A stretch of DNA of 64,000 nt from Candidatus Bathyarchaeum sp. (GTDB lineage Archaea > Thermoproteota > Bathyarchaeia > Bathyarchaeales > Bathyarchaeaceae), in assembly GCA_020344315.1 (NCBI GenBank), contig CP070820.1, positions 251,735 to 315,734 on the forward strand. Direction: 5' to 3'. How positions within the stretch are numbered: the first letter of the stretch is position 1; every line of letters starts with the position of its first letter. Shown here in pieces: positions 9,298-17,321 of this stretch. Under the pieces are notes generated by a model. It searched no databases and was not told the origin of the DNA. It saw only the letters and a list, made by a program, of their open reading frames with translations. The position numbers and the translations under genes are program-made.

Positions 9298-9543
9298 ATG
9301 TCCCAAAAAAGGATATTTGAAGTTAAATGTACTGATTGCGGCAAATCTGCCACTGTGCCTTTTAGACCCACAAAAGGCAAGCCAGTTTACTGTAAAACAT
9401 GTTTCTCAAAGCACGGGCAAAAACAGCGGAAAGGGTCGTGCGTAAAACGTAACTTTGATATGAAAAATGCATGGGCAATACGAGGAGATAACTGGCAAGG
9501 AACAAGAAACGAAGAGCACCGCAGCGTTTTTCAAAAGTTCTAG
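9298..9543 (+). CDS. Small CxxC...CxxC zinc-binding protein
   Basis: 81 residues. Two knuckles, CTDCGKS and CKTCFSKHG, are separated by the sequence VPFRPTKGKPVYC, as in the widespread CxxC-x(17-20)-CxxC zinc-ribbon family of small archaeal and bacterial proteins, possibly nucleic-acid-binding. A clear ribosome-binding site (GAGGTGA) sits upstream. A degraded partial copy occurs at 10318-10486. The C-terminal 30 residues are not conserved-looking. Confidence 0.7.
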   Translation: MSQKRIFEVKCTDCGKSATVPFRPTKGKPVYCKTCFSKHGQKQRKGSCVKRNFDMKNAWAIRGDNWQGTRNEEHRSVFQKF

Positions 9544-9636
9544 TCATGCTCCTGCATTTGCCTACGTTTTTTACGTTAATGTATTATCGAGGCGGTACGG
9601 GGATTCTTCCACCGATAAGGGAAAGGAGATTCGGAG

Positions 9637-9665
9637 AGAAGATAGAGATAATTGTTCTATCTTCT
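9637..9665 (+). terminator. Hairpin with T-rich tail after the CxxC gene
   Basis: A perfect 10-bp stem (AGAAGATAGA at 9637-9646 and its complement at 9656-9665) with a 9-nt loop is followed by a T-rich stretch. It lies about 95 bp after the small CxxC gene and before the convergent secreted-protein gene, so it probably terminates transcription. Confidence 0.5.
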
Positions 9666-9797
9666 AATTTTTCCTTTTTTTGCAATTCGCGCAAGCAGAA
9701 CTAACTGTTCCGTGATTTCTATTCCTTCCTGTTTCTATATGCTTAAAATTGCCAATTTCAGGGTTTGACATTGCTCTTATGTTTTAATGTGAGATGG

Positions 9798-10265
9798 TTA
9801 TAAACTGCCTATTATGATGATGTCAACGTTAAGGTTTGTAAAATCAGTTTTGTCAGATACCGACAGCGTTAATGTAACTTGAATTATCTCGGCAGAATTA
9901 AGAGACTGCCCACCATAATCCCAGTCTATGGTTATGTCTTTGAAGGCAGTTCTCGGTTTCCAGTTTGACGTTTTCAGGGATAAAAACAAAACCGTGTTCC
10001 CTTCGTTTTTAATGTAACAAATTATGTTTTTGCTCGACCCTGGTTCAAGCATTCCCCAGCTAATAGATGACATTGGGTTGGTGCACTGATTATCGCTGTA
10101 GATGCCAATTATAACTCTATCCGTTGCTCCCTTACCTTGTCCTTTCCCCTCTTTTTCTTTTCCGTTTGGATTGTTAGAAGCTAATACCGAGAGGGTACAA
10201 ACTTGAATGATGAGCACGAGCAAGGTAATTATGATGATGGCTTTTGTTCTGTTATGCATTCCCAA
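9798..10265 (-). CDS. Secreted or membrane-tethered hypothetical protein
   Basis: 155 residues with an N-terminal signal peptide (basic start, then hydrophobic AIIIITLLVLIIQVCTLSVL, then LASN). A short Gly/Lys-rich linker (NPNGKEKEGKGQGKG) follows, then a beta-rich domain containing WGMLEPGSSKNIICYIKNEG. Conserved-looking Cys at YSDNQCTNP and NIICYI could form a disulfide. The domain resembles small archaeal extracellular beta-sandwich proteins. Function unknown. Confidence 0.65.
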   Translation of the reverse strand: MGMHNRTKAIIIITLLVLIIQVCTLSVLASNNPNGKEKEGKGQGKGATDRVIIGIYSDNQCTNPMSSISWGMLEPGSSKNIICYIKNEGNTVLFLSLKTSNWKPRTAFKDITIDWDYGGQSLNSAEIIQVTLTLSVSDKTDFTNLNVDIIIIGSL

Positions 10266-10317
10266 TCCATATTTGTAGTATGTATTAAGACTTAAATAAT
10301 CTTTCCATGATTACGAA

Positions 10318-10486
10318 CAACAGACATACACATCCTCTATTACCACAAAAAGGCAAGCCAGTTTACTGCAAACTCTGTTTCTCTAAGCACGGCAAAAACA
10401 TCGAAAAGGGTTTAAGGTGTTCTTCCTACAACATAGGAGAGGGGCTCCAGAGAGAGCCAATAATCCTCTTTCTTCTTATCTGCTAA
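10318..10486 (+). pseudogene. Degraded duplicate of the 9298-9543 CxxC gene
   Basis: About 70 nt (10341-10410) match 9368-9437 nearly base for base, encoding KGKPVYCKLCFSKHGKN, the second CxxC knuckle. The first knuckle and a start codon are missing, while the frame continues to a TAA at 10484-10486. This is a 5'-truncated duplicate. Confidence 0.65.
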
Positions 10487-10554
10487 AAAAGACGCATAAA
10501 TCATAAATAGTCTCTTTATTCTTTTGGATAACATCCAACTGGAGATAGGTCCCC

Positions 10555-11121
10555 TTGGGCTTCTTCAAAATGTTCAGGAAACCAAAAACTAAAGTTGCAT
10601 TCAAAATTCCAAAACCTACAATCGCTTTGGGAGCAAATATAGACGGTACAATCACTGTCTCTTCCAAGGAAGAATTTGACGCGACAGAAGTAAGAGCAGA
10701 ACTCCGTTGTATCGAAAAACGTAGACGAGAAAGATGGGTATACAACGAACGCCTTAGACGCAACATCAGACACGAATACTGGGATTCAGCTACTTTACAT
10801 ACAGAAGATTTGAGGGCAAGCGGCCCAATACACATTGTACCGGGATTCAAGAAGACTTTTTCCATCAAAGTTAATATTCCCGCTGGTGGACGTGAGACCC
10901 TAGATGGCATGGATGCAAACGTCACATGGTTCATCAAGGGAGTGGTAGGCGTAGAAGGTCGTCCTGATCCTACTAGCGAAACAATAGAGCTTCAGGTGGT
11001 CAGGTCTGCAACACTTCCAGCTAGGGAAGAGGTAGAGATGGTGCCCTGCGAGTATTGCAAAGCTCTGATGCCTTCAAATTCAAGCGCATGTCCCATCTGC
11101 GGGGCACCAAGAAAGAACTGA
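10555..11121 (+). CDS. Arrestin-like / Spo0M-type beta-sandwich protein with C-terminal zinc ribbon
   Basis: 188 residues. Residues 1-150 are beta-rich with the pattern of arrestin/Spo0M domains: ALGANIDGTITVSSKEEFDA, a central basic helix or loop (ECIEKRRRERWV-like), and FSIKVNIPAGG. A C-terminal rubredoxin-like zinc ribbon follows (CEYCKALMPSNSSACPICG). Possible roles are membrane or protein scaffolding. No partner gene is evident. The start may be ATG 10555 (MGFFKMF) or the Met five codons later. Confidence 0.6.
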   Translation: MGFFKMFRKPKTKVAFKIPKPTIALGANIDGTITVSSKEEFDATEVRAELRCIEKRRRERWVYNERLRRNIRHEYWDSATLHTEDLRASGPIHIVPGFKKTFSIKVNIPAGGRETLDGMDANVTWFIKGVVGVEGRPDPTSETIELQVVRSATLPAREEVEMVPCEYCKALMPSNSSACPICGAPRKN

Positions 11122-11195
11122 ATCTCCACTCTTTTTCTATTAAGCAAAATAGAAATACAGAAACAAATTGTAGGAGATTAACAAACAGTTGAAAA

Positions 11196-11490
11196 TTAAA
11201 TGTAGCCAAAAGAATTGTAAAAACAATCTGGACAGCTATTGCAGGTCACGAACTAAAGCATGGCTCGGAATATGTAGATATAAAAAACGGTTGACCTAGA
11301 AGAGTTCCGTTTATAATTTGGGATGATTTTGGCGCACACTCGAATAAGGCGAAAACGCAGCATGAAAGAGGCTGGTGTCCTACATATCACACTAAAATCA
11401 GAGATAAGATAGGGGAAGGCTCAAAGGAGGCTCTCATTAGATTGAAGGCGAGGGTTTTTATCAGTAGTTCAAGGATATTTTTAAATTGAA
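11196..11490 (+). pseudogene. Remnant of a P-loop NTPase (Walker B region)
   Basis: One frame reads KRIVKTIWTAIAGHELKHG, meets a TGA (near 11292), then continues PRRVPFIIWDDFGAHSNK and on to a TGA at 11488-11490. VPFIIWDDFGAH has the form of a Walker B strand (four hydrophobics then DD). No Walker A or start codon is visible. It is best read as a decayed NTPase, possibly from a virus or plasmid. Confidence 0.4.
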
Positions 11491-11520
11491 GCAAAATCAA
11501 GGAATTTGTGGTGAGTATAT

Positions 11521-11814
11521 TTGGGATGGGGGAAGTGGTGGTCACTCACCAAAAGAATCGTATCTATTGATCCTGATAAACTGGGCGTTTATGAACTAGA
11601 AGACTCCCTACATAACACAGTTTATTATGGGAGCGGCAAAATTAAAACTCGATTAATGGATCATGTCAATAAACAAGATTGTCCTATTGCAAAAAATTAT
11701 CGTTTTGAGTTATTTAATACCGAAGCGGAATGTAGGGCAAGAGAGAAAGCACTCTTGGAAGAGTATCAGAAAAAACGTGATAAACTTCCGATGTATAATG
11801 AAAAGATTCTTTAA
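11521..11814 (+). CDS. GIY-YIG-like nuclease-fold domain protein
   Basis: 97 residues from TTG. The core GVYELEDSLHNTVYYGSGKI resembles the GIY-YIG motif pair (GVY...VYYG). It is followed by RLMDHV (position of the catalytic Arg) and a Glu-containing helix (ECRAREKALLEEYQKK). The short length suggests a single-domain GIY-YIG nuclease or a degenerate relative. An in-frame stop lies two codons upstream of the TTG, so the N-terminus cannot extend. It sits in the accessory patch next to other nuclease-like genes. Confidence 0.6.
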   Translation: MGWGKWWSLTKRIVSIDPDKLGVYELEDSLHNTVYYGSGKIKTRLMDHVNKQDCPIAKNYRFELFNTEAECRAREKALLEEYQKKRDKLPMYNEKIL

Positions 11815-11908
11815 GAGAGACGGAAATAGTTAGTGCGCGATTGAAGATTATATATATTTTTTGAATAATAGCTAATTAGCTGTTATCTTCAGAGGGAGGA
11901 ACATTTGT

Positions 11909-12181
11909 TTGCCTAATAATTCGGGTTTTCAAAAGATGAGAAAAAGGGTTGGTAAAGAGAACGGCGTTGCCATTTGGGGACCTGTGGACCCACCTAAGAA
12001 ACTTGGTATTCGTGGAAGTAACGTTGCGGTTGACCGGGATGTATGCACGGGATGTGGAATATGCCTCAAAGTCTGTCCGGTGCAATTATATGACTGGAAG
12101 GAAACTACTGGCCATCCCACCTCTGAGAAAAAGGCTTTTCCCGCCAGAGAATCAGAATGCGCATGTTGCTATCAATGGTAA
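11909..12181 (+). pseudogene. 4Fe-4S ferredoxin domain, interrupted by TAA inside its second cluster motif
   Basis: A TTG start with a good ribosome-binding site (GGGAGGA) opens 90 residues containing one complete cluster motif, CTGCGICLKVCPVQLYDW. The second begins CACCYQW and meets TAA at 12179-12181. The same frame then continues VQCPVQAIRV, exactly completing a second [4Fe-4S] site, and runs without another stop into the methyltransferase-like protein at 12209. The original protein was probably one ferredoxin-ICMT fusion. As it stands the ferredoxin lacks the last cysteines of cluster II. Confidence 0.65.
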
Positions 12182-12208
12182 GTTCAGTGTCCAGTTCAAG
12201 CGATTAGA

Positions 12209-12709
12209 GTGATTTTTTACCCGCCCAAAACATTTAACGTGGCGGTTCCTTTAATGTTCGCACAAATCATAGGTAGCGTCATTTATGGAATCGTATTTGG
12301 ACCTTGGTTAAGTCTAATAATTCTGTTTTATGTTGGATGGATACTCTCAGCTTTTAGTCTACCATTCTTCTTTTCTCCATTTCTATACTTTCCAAAAATG
12401 CAACAAGAAGGAAAAAGCGTGATGGATACTTCAGTTATCGTTGAACGCGGAACCTATGCAATTGTTAGACACCCACAAATTCTAGGATGTATACTGTTGA
12501 TGTCTGCTGCAATTTTAATCTCCCAACATTGGGTGAGCGCAATTATTGCCGTTCCAATATTCGTTTTGTTTTATCAATATGTGCTAAAGGAGGAAAGAAA
12601 CCTCATCGTAAAATTTGGCGATGATTACAGACACTATATGCAAAGAGTGCCAAGCATGAATCCTTTGTTGGGAGTCATAGATCTAGTAAGACGTAAAATT
12701 GGAGATTAA
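12209..12709 (+). CDS. Isoprenylcysteine carboxyl methyltransferase-like membrane protein
   Basis: 166 residues, with hydrophobic helices near residues 10-30, 33-52 and 90-125. The ICMT/PEMT-type SAM-binding signature is present: GTYAIVRHPQILGCIL, then a C-terminal KEERNLIVKFGDDYRHYMQRVP. This matches the RHPxxxG...EE...YxxYxxxVP pattern of the family. Substrates in archaea are unknown. The GTG start at 12209 is in frame with, and 27 nt after, the stop of the preceding ferredoxin frame, so this may be the surviving C-terminal part of a fusion. A decayed copy of its C-terminal tail occurs near 30.5 kb. Confidence 0.7.
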   Translation: MIFYPPKTFNVAVPLMFAQIIGSVIYGIVFGPWLSLIILFYVGWILSAFSLPFFFSPFLYFPKMQQEGKSVMDTSVIVERGTYAIVRHPQILGCILLMSAAILISQHWVSAIIAVPIFVLFYQYVLKEERNLIVKFGDDYRHYMQRVPSMNPLLGVIDLVRRKIGD

Positions 12710-12729
12710 AAAAGAGAGGGGCTATCCGA

Positions 12730-12939
12730 TTACTCAGACCTTTTGAGATAAATTGGTTCGTCTAACGCACATTGTTTACCACAGGATTGCAGAAGTCTGT
12801 AATAGGCCCTTTTTGCTCTTATTCGTCTCTTGCCTTTGAAGTAAAGAATCTCCTTTTCCATTAGTTCTATTTCAATTTTTATTGCTTCTTTCCTTTCTGA
12901 GAGGATGGTCCACTCCGGAACTAAATTACTGAAAATCAA
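12730..12939 (-). CDS. Small basic/coiled-coil protein, paralogue of a remnant at 30.7 kb
   Basis: 69 residues, rich in Glu, Lys and Arg. A helix (ERKEAIKIEIELMEKEILYF) is followed by a basic segment and two Cys in SCGKQCALDEP. No recognised family. Both the coding region and about 60 bp of upstream DNA are duplicated at 30655-30935, where the corresponding frame has a TAG. Conservation of the reading frame between copies supports a real gene here. Confidence 0.5.
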   Translation of the reverse strand: MIFSNLVPEWTILSERKEAIKIEIELMEKEILYFKGKRRIRAKRAYYRLLQSCGKQCALDEPIYLKRSE

Positions 12940-13129
12940 ATATTAATTTTTTATTGGTAAAATTATTCCTAAATGAATAACTACTTCTACGAAAAACCTG
13001 AAAGTTGTTCCATAATAAGAATACCTTGATGCCACAACGTTTTGGTTTGGGCGGTGTCCCAGCAGGGGAGGATATCGAGAGAGATAAAGGTTTTATGACT
13101 AGTTTGCTAACGATCTACGGGAGACAAAT

Positions 13130-13537
13130 ATGACGAAGATTGTTCGTGTTGGCGTCACTTTTCCTCCAGAGCTGCTGAGGGAGCTGGATGTAACAATCGA
13201 AGAATTGGGTTACAATAGTAGATCCAAGGCTATACAAGATGCGGTTACAGCCTTCATTACAGAGCAACGGTTACTTAAGAAACAGAAGGGAAAAAAGGCG
13301 GGCGTTCTAGTGATGGTTTATAACCATCAAGTTAGGGGCTTAGAGGATGATCTCATTCAAGCCCAGCATAACCATCGCCAAGTTATCTGTTCTGTTCTCC
13401 ACGTTCATCTTAGCGATAGAGAATGTCTTGAGGCTGTTGCGGTTAAGGGCAACGCCGAAGAGATAAGAAAACTTGCTCAAGAGCTGGCAACAAAGAAGGG
13501 AGTAAAACAGGTCAGGTCAACCATAATTACCCCATAA
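13130..13537 (+). CDS. nikR: NikR nickel-responsive ribbon-helix-helix regulator
   Basis: 135 residues. The N-terminal ribbon-helix-helix domain (IVRVGVTFPPELLRELD) is followed by an ACT-like metal-binding domain. The four square-planar nickel ligands of NikR are present with correct spacing: His80, His91, His93 and Cys99 (VLHVHLSDREC). NikR binds operator palindromes when loaded with Ni(II) and represses nickel uptake. Nearby candidates for its regulon are the NicO-type transporter at 16.6 kb and nickel enzymes elsewhere. No obvious operator was recognised. Confidence 0.92.
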   Translation: MTKIVRVGVTFPPELLRELDVTIEELGYNSRSKAIQDAVTAFITEQRLLKKQKGKKAGVLVMVYNHQVRGLEDDLIQAQHNHRQVICSVLHVHLSDRECLEAVAVKGNAEEIRKLAQELATKKGVKQVRSTIITP

Positions 13538-13612
13538 TTTTTCATGCCGTCCATTAGGATAAAAGAACTTAAGGCGCTAATAACATCTACTTGTTTAGAA
13601 AGTGAGTGAAGG

Positions 13613-14320
13613 TTGGAGATAAAAGGATTCGTTGATGTCAGTTTCGTGGATTGGGACGGTAAACTTTCTTCCGTCATTTTCCTCCCAACCTGCAACTTTC
13701 GCTGTCCCTTCTGTCACAATGTAAATCTTGTTCTTTACCCTGAAAAGTTGGATACGATTTCCTTCGAAGACGTGGAAGATCAGCTCAAAAAGCAGATAGG
13801 CTGGACTGACGGAGTGTGCATCACGGGTGGGGAGCCAACCCTCCACAGTGATTTGCCAGAGCTATGCTCCAGATTAAAGAAGATCGGTTTCTTGGTCAAA
13901 GTGGACACGAACGGGACCAACCCTACTATGCTGAAAGAACTTATGGACCGAGGGCTCGTGGACTACGTAGCCATGGACATAAAGGCACCATTGACTGAGG
14001 AAAAATACTCCAAGGCAACTGGCATCAAAGCAGAAAAATTGCTGGAAAAGGTGAAGGAAAGCATTAAACTCTTGTTAGGGTCCAACATGGATTATGAGTT
14101 CAGAACCACGGTGGTTCCTACGCTTCATGACGAAGATGACATAAAACAGATATGTCGTAGCTTAAGGGGATGCAAAAAATACGTTTTACAGAGGTTTGAA
14201 GTCAGCCTTGGAAAGACAACCATAGACCCAGACTTCATGGCGAAATCCCTAACCGAAGAAGAAATGCAAAAATTTCTAACCATAGCAGAAAAGTTTCTTC
14301 CTATTGCAAAATTGAGGTAA
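13613..14320 (+). CDS. Radical SAM protein, anaerobic RNR activase-like (NrdG type)
   Basis: 235 residues from a TTG start (LEIKGFVDVSFVDWDGKLSS). The [4Fe-4S]/SAM motif is CNFRCPFCHNVNLV near residue 27, followed by the GGEPTLH glycine-rich motif and a C-terminal VVPTLHDEDDIKQI. This layout is typical of archaeal NrdG2-type activating enzymes for class III ribonucleotide reductase, which generate a glycyl radical. No nrdD lies in the window, so another glycyl-radical enzyme could be the target. Confidence 0.8.
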   Translation: MEIKGFVDVSFVDWDGKLSSVIFLPTCNFRCPFCHNVNLVLYPEKLDTISFEDVEDQLKKQIGWTDGVCITGGEPTLHSDLPELCSRLKKIGFLVKVDTNGTNPTMLKELMDRGLVDYVAMDIKAPLTEEKYSKATGIKAEKLLEKVKESIKLLLGSNMDYEFRTTVVPTLHDEDDIKQICRSLRGCKKYVLQRFEVSLGKTTIDPDFMAKSLTEEEMQKFLTIAEKFLPIAKLR

Positions 14321-14509
14321 ATCCTGCTGATAAGTGGAAGATTAAAGAAAATCTATCAATCCCATGAATTCATGCGCTAAGGCAACTTTTTTGGAATCTA
14401 GAATAGGAAAGCAAAATTTTGGAAGCAGCTTGAGTATTGTCAGATCCATCACCAGAAACGAAGTGGCTATATACAGGAAACGTAAATGAAGAAAGACGTG
14501 TTGCTTAAG

Positions 14510-14587
14510 GCTCCGGTAGTATAGTCCGGCTAAGTATGACGGCCTCTCGAGCCGCCGACCCGGGTTCGAATCCCGGCCGGAGCACCA
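14510..14587 (+). tRNA. tRNA-Glu (anticodon CTC), CCA encoded
   Basis: The acceptor stem GCTCCGG pairs with CCGGAGC. The T arm is CCGGG-TTCGAAT-CCCGG and the anticodon loop CTCTCGA gives anticodon CTC, reading the Glu codon GAG. The discriminator A and an encoded CCA follow. The anticodon stem has one mismatched outer pair. No intron is evident. Confidence 0.93.
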
Positions 14588-15193
14588 ATCTCTTTTGAAA
14601 GGTTGCTCTGTAAGACAATTTAGAGGAAGCAAGTGGCTTGTTGAGTTAATTATTTCATGTAGCTGGCAATTTCAGATTCAGAGTAGTCCTTTAAGAGCAG
14701 GCGGCACAACAGCCATTTACCCAGAGAAGGATTCCCCTTGCTACCCATGCCAGTTCACTCAAGAAACCTATCTTAACCGTTAATATAGTATTTGTTTCAG
14801 AGCATGTATTATATCAAAAATCAGCATGTACCGGTTGCCTAGGGCTCCCTCTGCAACCGCTTGGGGGGCTCATAGTACATTGCTGGTCCTTCAGTAGTCT
14901 ATTGAAAATTTTGAAATGATATCTTTTCTAGTTTTAAAAAACTTAGAAAACACCAGTAGCATTCTTCTGTTTGTCAACTTTTCTTTAGAAAAAAGCTGTT
15001 TTCAACAATCTGCTGTTATTAGTCTCCTAATATGCTCGGAGATTTGGACAGCAAATCATATTCTTGCATGGAAAAACAGAAAAAACACTGTTTGCAACAA
15101 TGAAGTATTATTAGTATACTAATACAAAAAAGAACCATTAGTCGCCACGCGCCCAATTCGAGGGATGAAATTCTTTTCTTTAAGACTTTCTAG
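14588..15193. other. 600-bp region without a convincing protein gene
   Basis: Only short unsupported reading frames are present. One ends TAIYPEKDSPCYPCQF near 14783, vaguely like the CxxC zinc region of an E1/ThiF protein, possibly a fragment. The most structured part is the inverted-repeat element at 14824-14883. No integrase or tRNA 3' repeat was seen. Confidence 0.5.
14824..14883 (+). other. Candidate structured RNA or large hairpin element
   Basis: A nested inverted repeat: an outer arm GCATGTAC (14824-14831) pairs with GTACATTGC (14875-14883, one bulge). An inner stem CGGTTGC pairs with GCAACCG around a mini-stem AGGG/CCCT. A G-run (TTGGGGGG) separates the inner hairpin from the closing arm, and an AT-rich promoter-like stretch precedes it. 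It stands alone in a gene-free gap, so a small non-coding RNA is possible. Confidence 0.3.
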
Positions 15194-16168
15194 TCATCGG
15201 AGAAAAATTATGATTAAAGTTTTCATGACTAAGATTGGTAAAATTATGAAGATGCTGAAAAGAATGGCTGTCAGCAGCATTACCCGTAAGGCTCTTATGA
15301 TATGTGTCGACGAAACATCCGCATTGTCTCCTATTCTGTAGAAACCTGGTTTTTCCAGCTGGATGCTTAATGTTCCAGCCATGGCTGATAGGGTCCACCC
15401 AGCGTTAAGGCTTTCAGTATTTTTCTTGTCCCTCTGCAAGATTCTCCAAGATTTTCTCCAATTCTCTTTCAAGAGAAGTGCAGCCAGTACCATCAAGATT
15501 GCGGTCAGCCTAGCTGGAATGTAATTGGCTATTGTATCCATTTTCGCTGAAAACCAGCCGATGTTGACGTGCTCTTGATCCTTGTATCCAACCATCGAAT
15601 CTAGCGTGTTAATGACCCGGAATGCAATCGCACCTGGAACACCGAATAAGGCAAAATAGAAAAAAGGTGAAGTTATTCCATCCGTGGTTCCCTCTGCTAT
15701 TGTTTCAACTGCCGCAGAGATTATGTGCCGTTTATTCAGTCCATTTGGGTCCCGTCTTACAATAAAGGGCAACAATTTCTTCACTTTCTCATAATCTTGG
15801 TTTTCCACAGATTCTGCGATGGGCAGAGTATACTGTCTCATGCATTTGATAGCAATGGCAGTATAAAGCATGAACGCCGATACAACAATATACGGTATCC
15901 AGCCTAAAAATTCACGAACCAAAAAAATCATAAAGTAGACTGGAACTGCAAAAAGCATGATGACAAATATGCCAAGAAGGACACCACTCATCTTCTCAAC
16001 CCTTGAATTTTCACTTGCGATCTTGGGCTTCAAATAAGCTATGACCTTTCCCATCCACCAAGTTGGATGAATACTGTCTGGTAACTCGCCAAAAACTAGA
16101 TCAAATACGAATGCTAAACAAAAGATTAACAAAGAATCGAAGAAGAGAGAAACATCTATTACGAACAT
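15194..16168 (-). CDS. cbiB: Adenosylcobinamide-phosphate synthase CbiB
   Basis: 324 residues, an integral membrane protein. The N-terminal motif AFVFDLVFGELPDSIHPTWW is conserved in CbiB/CobD, as are GTTDGITSPFFYFALFG and INTLDSMVGYKDQEHVNIGW. The enzyme attaches (R)-1-amino-2-propanol phosphate to adenosylcobyric acid in cobamide synthesis. A decayed CobD/HisC-type aminotransferase lies immediately upstream on the same strand, the usual neighbour that would make the aminopropanol phosphate. Confidence 0.93.
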   Translation of the reverse strand: MFVIDVSLFFDSLLIFCLAFVFDLVFGELPDSIHPTWWMGKVIAYLKPKIASENSRVEKMSGVLLGIFVIMLFAVPVYFMIFLVREFLGWIPYIVVSAFMLYTAIAIKCMRQYTLPIAESVENQDYEKVKKLLPFIVRRDPNGLNKRHIISAAVETIAEGTTDGITSPFFYFALFGVPGAIAFRVINTLDSMVGYKDQEHVNIGWFSAKMDTIANYIPARLTAILMVLAALLLKENWRKSWRILQRDKKNTESLNAGWTLSAMAGTLSIQLEKPGFYRIGDNADVSSTHIIRALRVMLLTAILFSIFIILPILVMKTLIIIFLR

Positions 16169-16237
16169 TTTTGCGTTCCATAATAGTTCTTTAAATTAAG
16201 TGGAGAGGTTGACCTAATATCATTACTGTCTCTTCTC

Positions 16238-16514
16238 CTAGGCGTTGTTTCCCACAACTTCAGTGAAGGCCTCCAATAACCGTTCATTCTCTTTTCGCGT
16301 TTAAAACGTTATCCGAATGTAGTAATCCAGTCCCCTGAAAGAATTGTAGTTCCGTCTACATACTCTGCTTTAATGTCTTCTCATCGAGTTGAGCCGCTGT
16401 GAAACCAGATTGCATGATATCCCTGAGGATATAGTCAGCATCAGCTGGATATAGCCTGAAAGCATTTATCTGCCTTAGTTCATGAGTCAAATATGCTCTT
16501 TCACCTCTAAAACG
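16238..16514 (-). pseudogene. C-terminal remnant of a CobD/HisC-type PLP decarboxylase or aminotransferase
   Basis: On the minus strand one frame reads HELRQINAFRLYPADADYIL, continuing LRDIMQSGFTAAQLDEK, then stops. After a +1 shift NSFRGLDYYIRITF appears, and after another shift ENERLLEAFTEVVGNNA ends at TAG (16238-16240). F-RxLDxYIRIxF and ENExLLEAF are typical of the C-terminus of class-I PLP enzymes such as threonine-phosphate decarboxylase CobD. The N-terminal PLP domain is gone. Position beside cbiB supports a former cobalamin role. Confidence 0.6.
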
Positions 16515-16625
16515 TTAGCGACTTTCTTTCACACTTGCGCACCTAAGAAAAGAATATTTGGGACTTTGGATTCGTAAATAAAAATAAAGAGGGCGGATGC
16601 GGGTGCATGCGGTGATGCTGATTTT

Positions 16626-17321
16626 ATGGATCCTACAGTAATTCTAATAATTTCCGCTGCCTTATCCGCAATCTTTCACACCTTGGTTCCAGACCACGAG
16701 ATTCCTTTGGCAATGATCGGACGGACACAAAACTGGACATTAAAGAAAACGGCTGGAATCACATTTATCGCAGGGATAATTCACATCTCTGTTTCAATGG
16801 GGATCGGAGCAATCGCTCTAATAGCAAGTGCAACACTATCACGTTTCATTGCCAATTCAGCGCAGCAGATATCAGGATTTCTGCTTATTGCTTTTGGTTC
16901 AGTTTACGCATTTATATCTTGGAAACGAAAACAGGGAGGCCATAGGCATTCTCATGAACCTAACCAAACAGAACATTCCCATAATCCTGTTCATTCTGAA
17001 CAAAGTGTAGTTTCCATGAAAAACTCTAAAGTGGGCTGGGGTGCTTGGATTGTGGCAATAGTTGGAATAGCCCCCTGTTTCACTCTTATCCCTGTCTTGA
17101 TTGCTGCTGTTCCATACGGAGCAACTACGACCCTGTTGGTTATGCTTTCTTATGCTGTTGCCACGATTGGAATGATGGTAATCTTAACCTCGATTGCGCT
17201 CAAAACAATTCAGTATGTCACAAAACTCCACCGAATAGAGAAACACATGGAAATACTGGCAGGATTTGTAATACTCATTGTTGGGGTATGGCTAATACTG
17301 GAAATTGGCCTAGGATTCTGA
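16626..17321 (+). CDS. NicO/UreH-like nickel or cobalt transporter family protein
   Basis: 231 residues with about six transmembrane helices. An early FHTLVPDHEIPL resembles the H-x4-DH metal site of NicO/RcnA/UreH-type permeases. The central cytoplasmic loop is His-rich (GGHRHSHEPNQTEHSHNP), typical for Ni/Co handling. The second half has GIAPCFTLIPVLIAAVPYG. It is near NikR and cbiB, consistent with nickel or cobalt uptake or efflux; direction cannot be read from sequence. Confidence 0.75.
   Translation: MDPTVILIISAALSAIFHTLVPDHEIPLAMIGRTQNWTLKKTAGITFIAGIIHISVSMGIGAIALIASATLSRFIANSAQQISGFLLIAFGSVYAFISWKRKQGGHRHSHEPNQTEHSHNPVHSEQSVVSMKNSKVGWGAWIVAIVGIAPCFTLIPVLIAAVPYGATTTLLVMLSYAVATIGMMVILTSIALKTIQYVTKLHRIEKHMEILAGFVILIVGVWLILEIGLGF

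Noticed and set aside
14342..14632. 96-residue minus-strand frame over the tRNA with CSGRDSNPGRRLERP
   Set aside because: It is the antisense translation of tRNA-Glu, a well-known spurious protein pattern.
14510..14900. tRNA-Glu as an integration site
   Set aside because: No integrase gene and no repeat of the tRNA 3' end found in the window.
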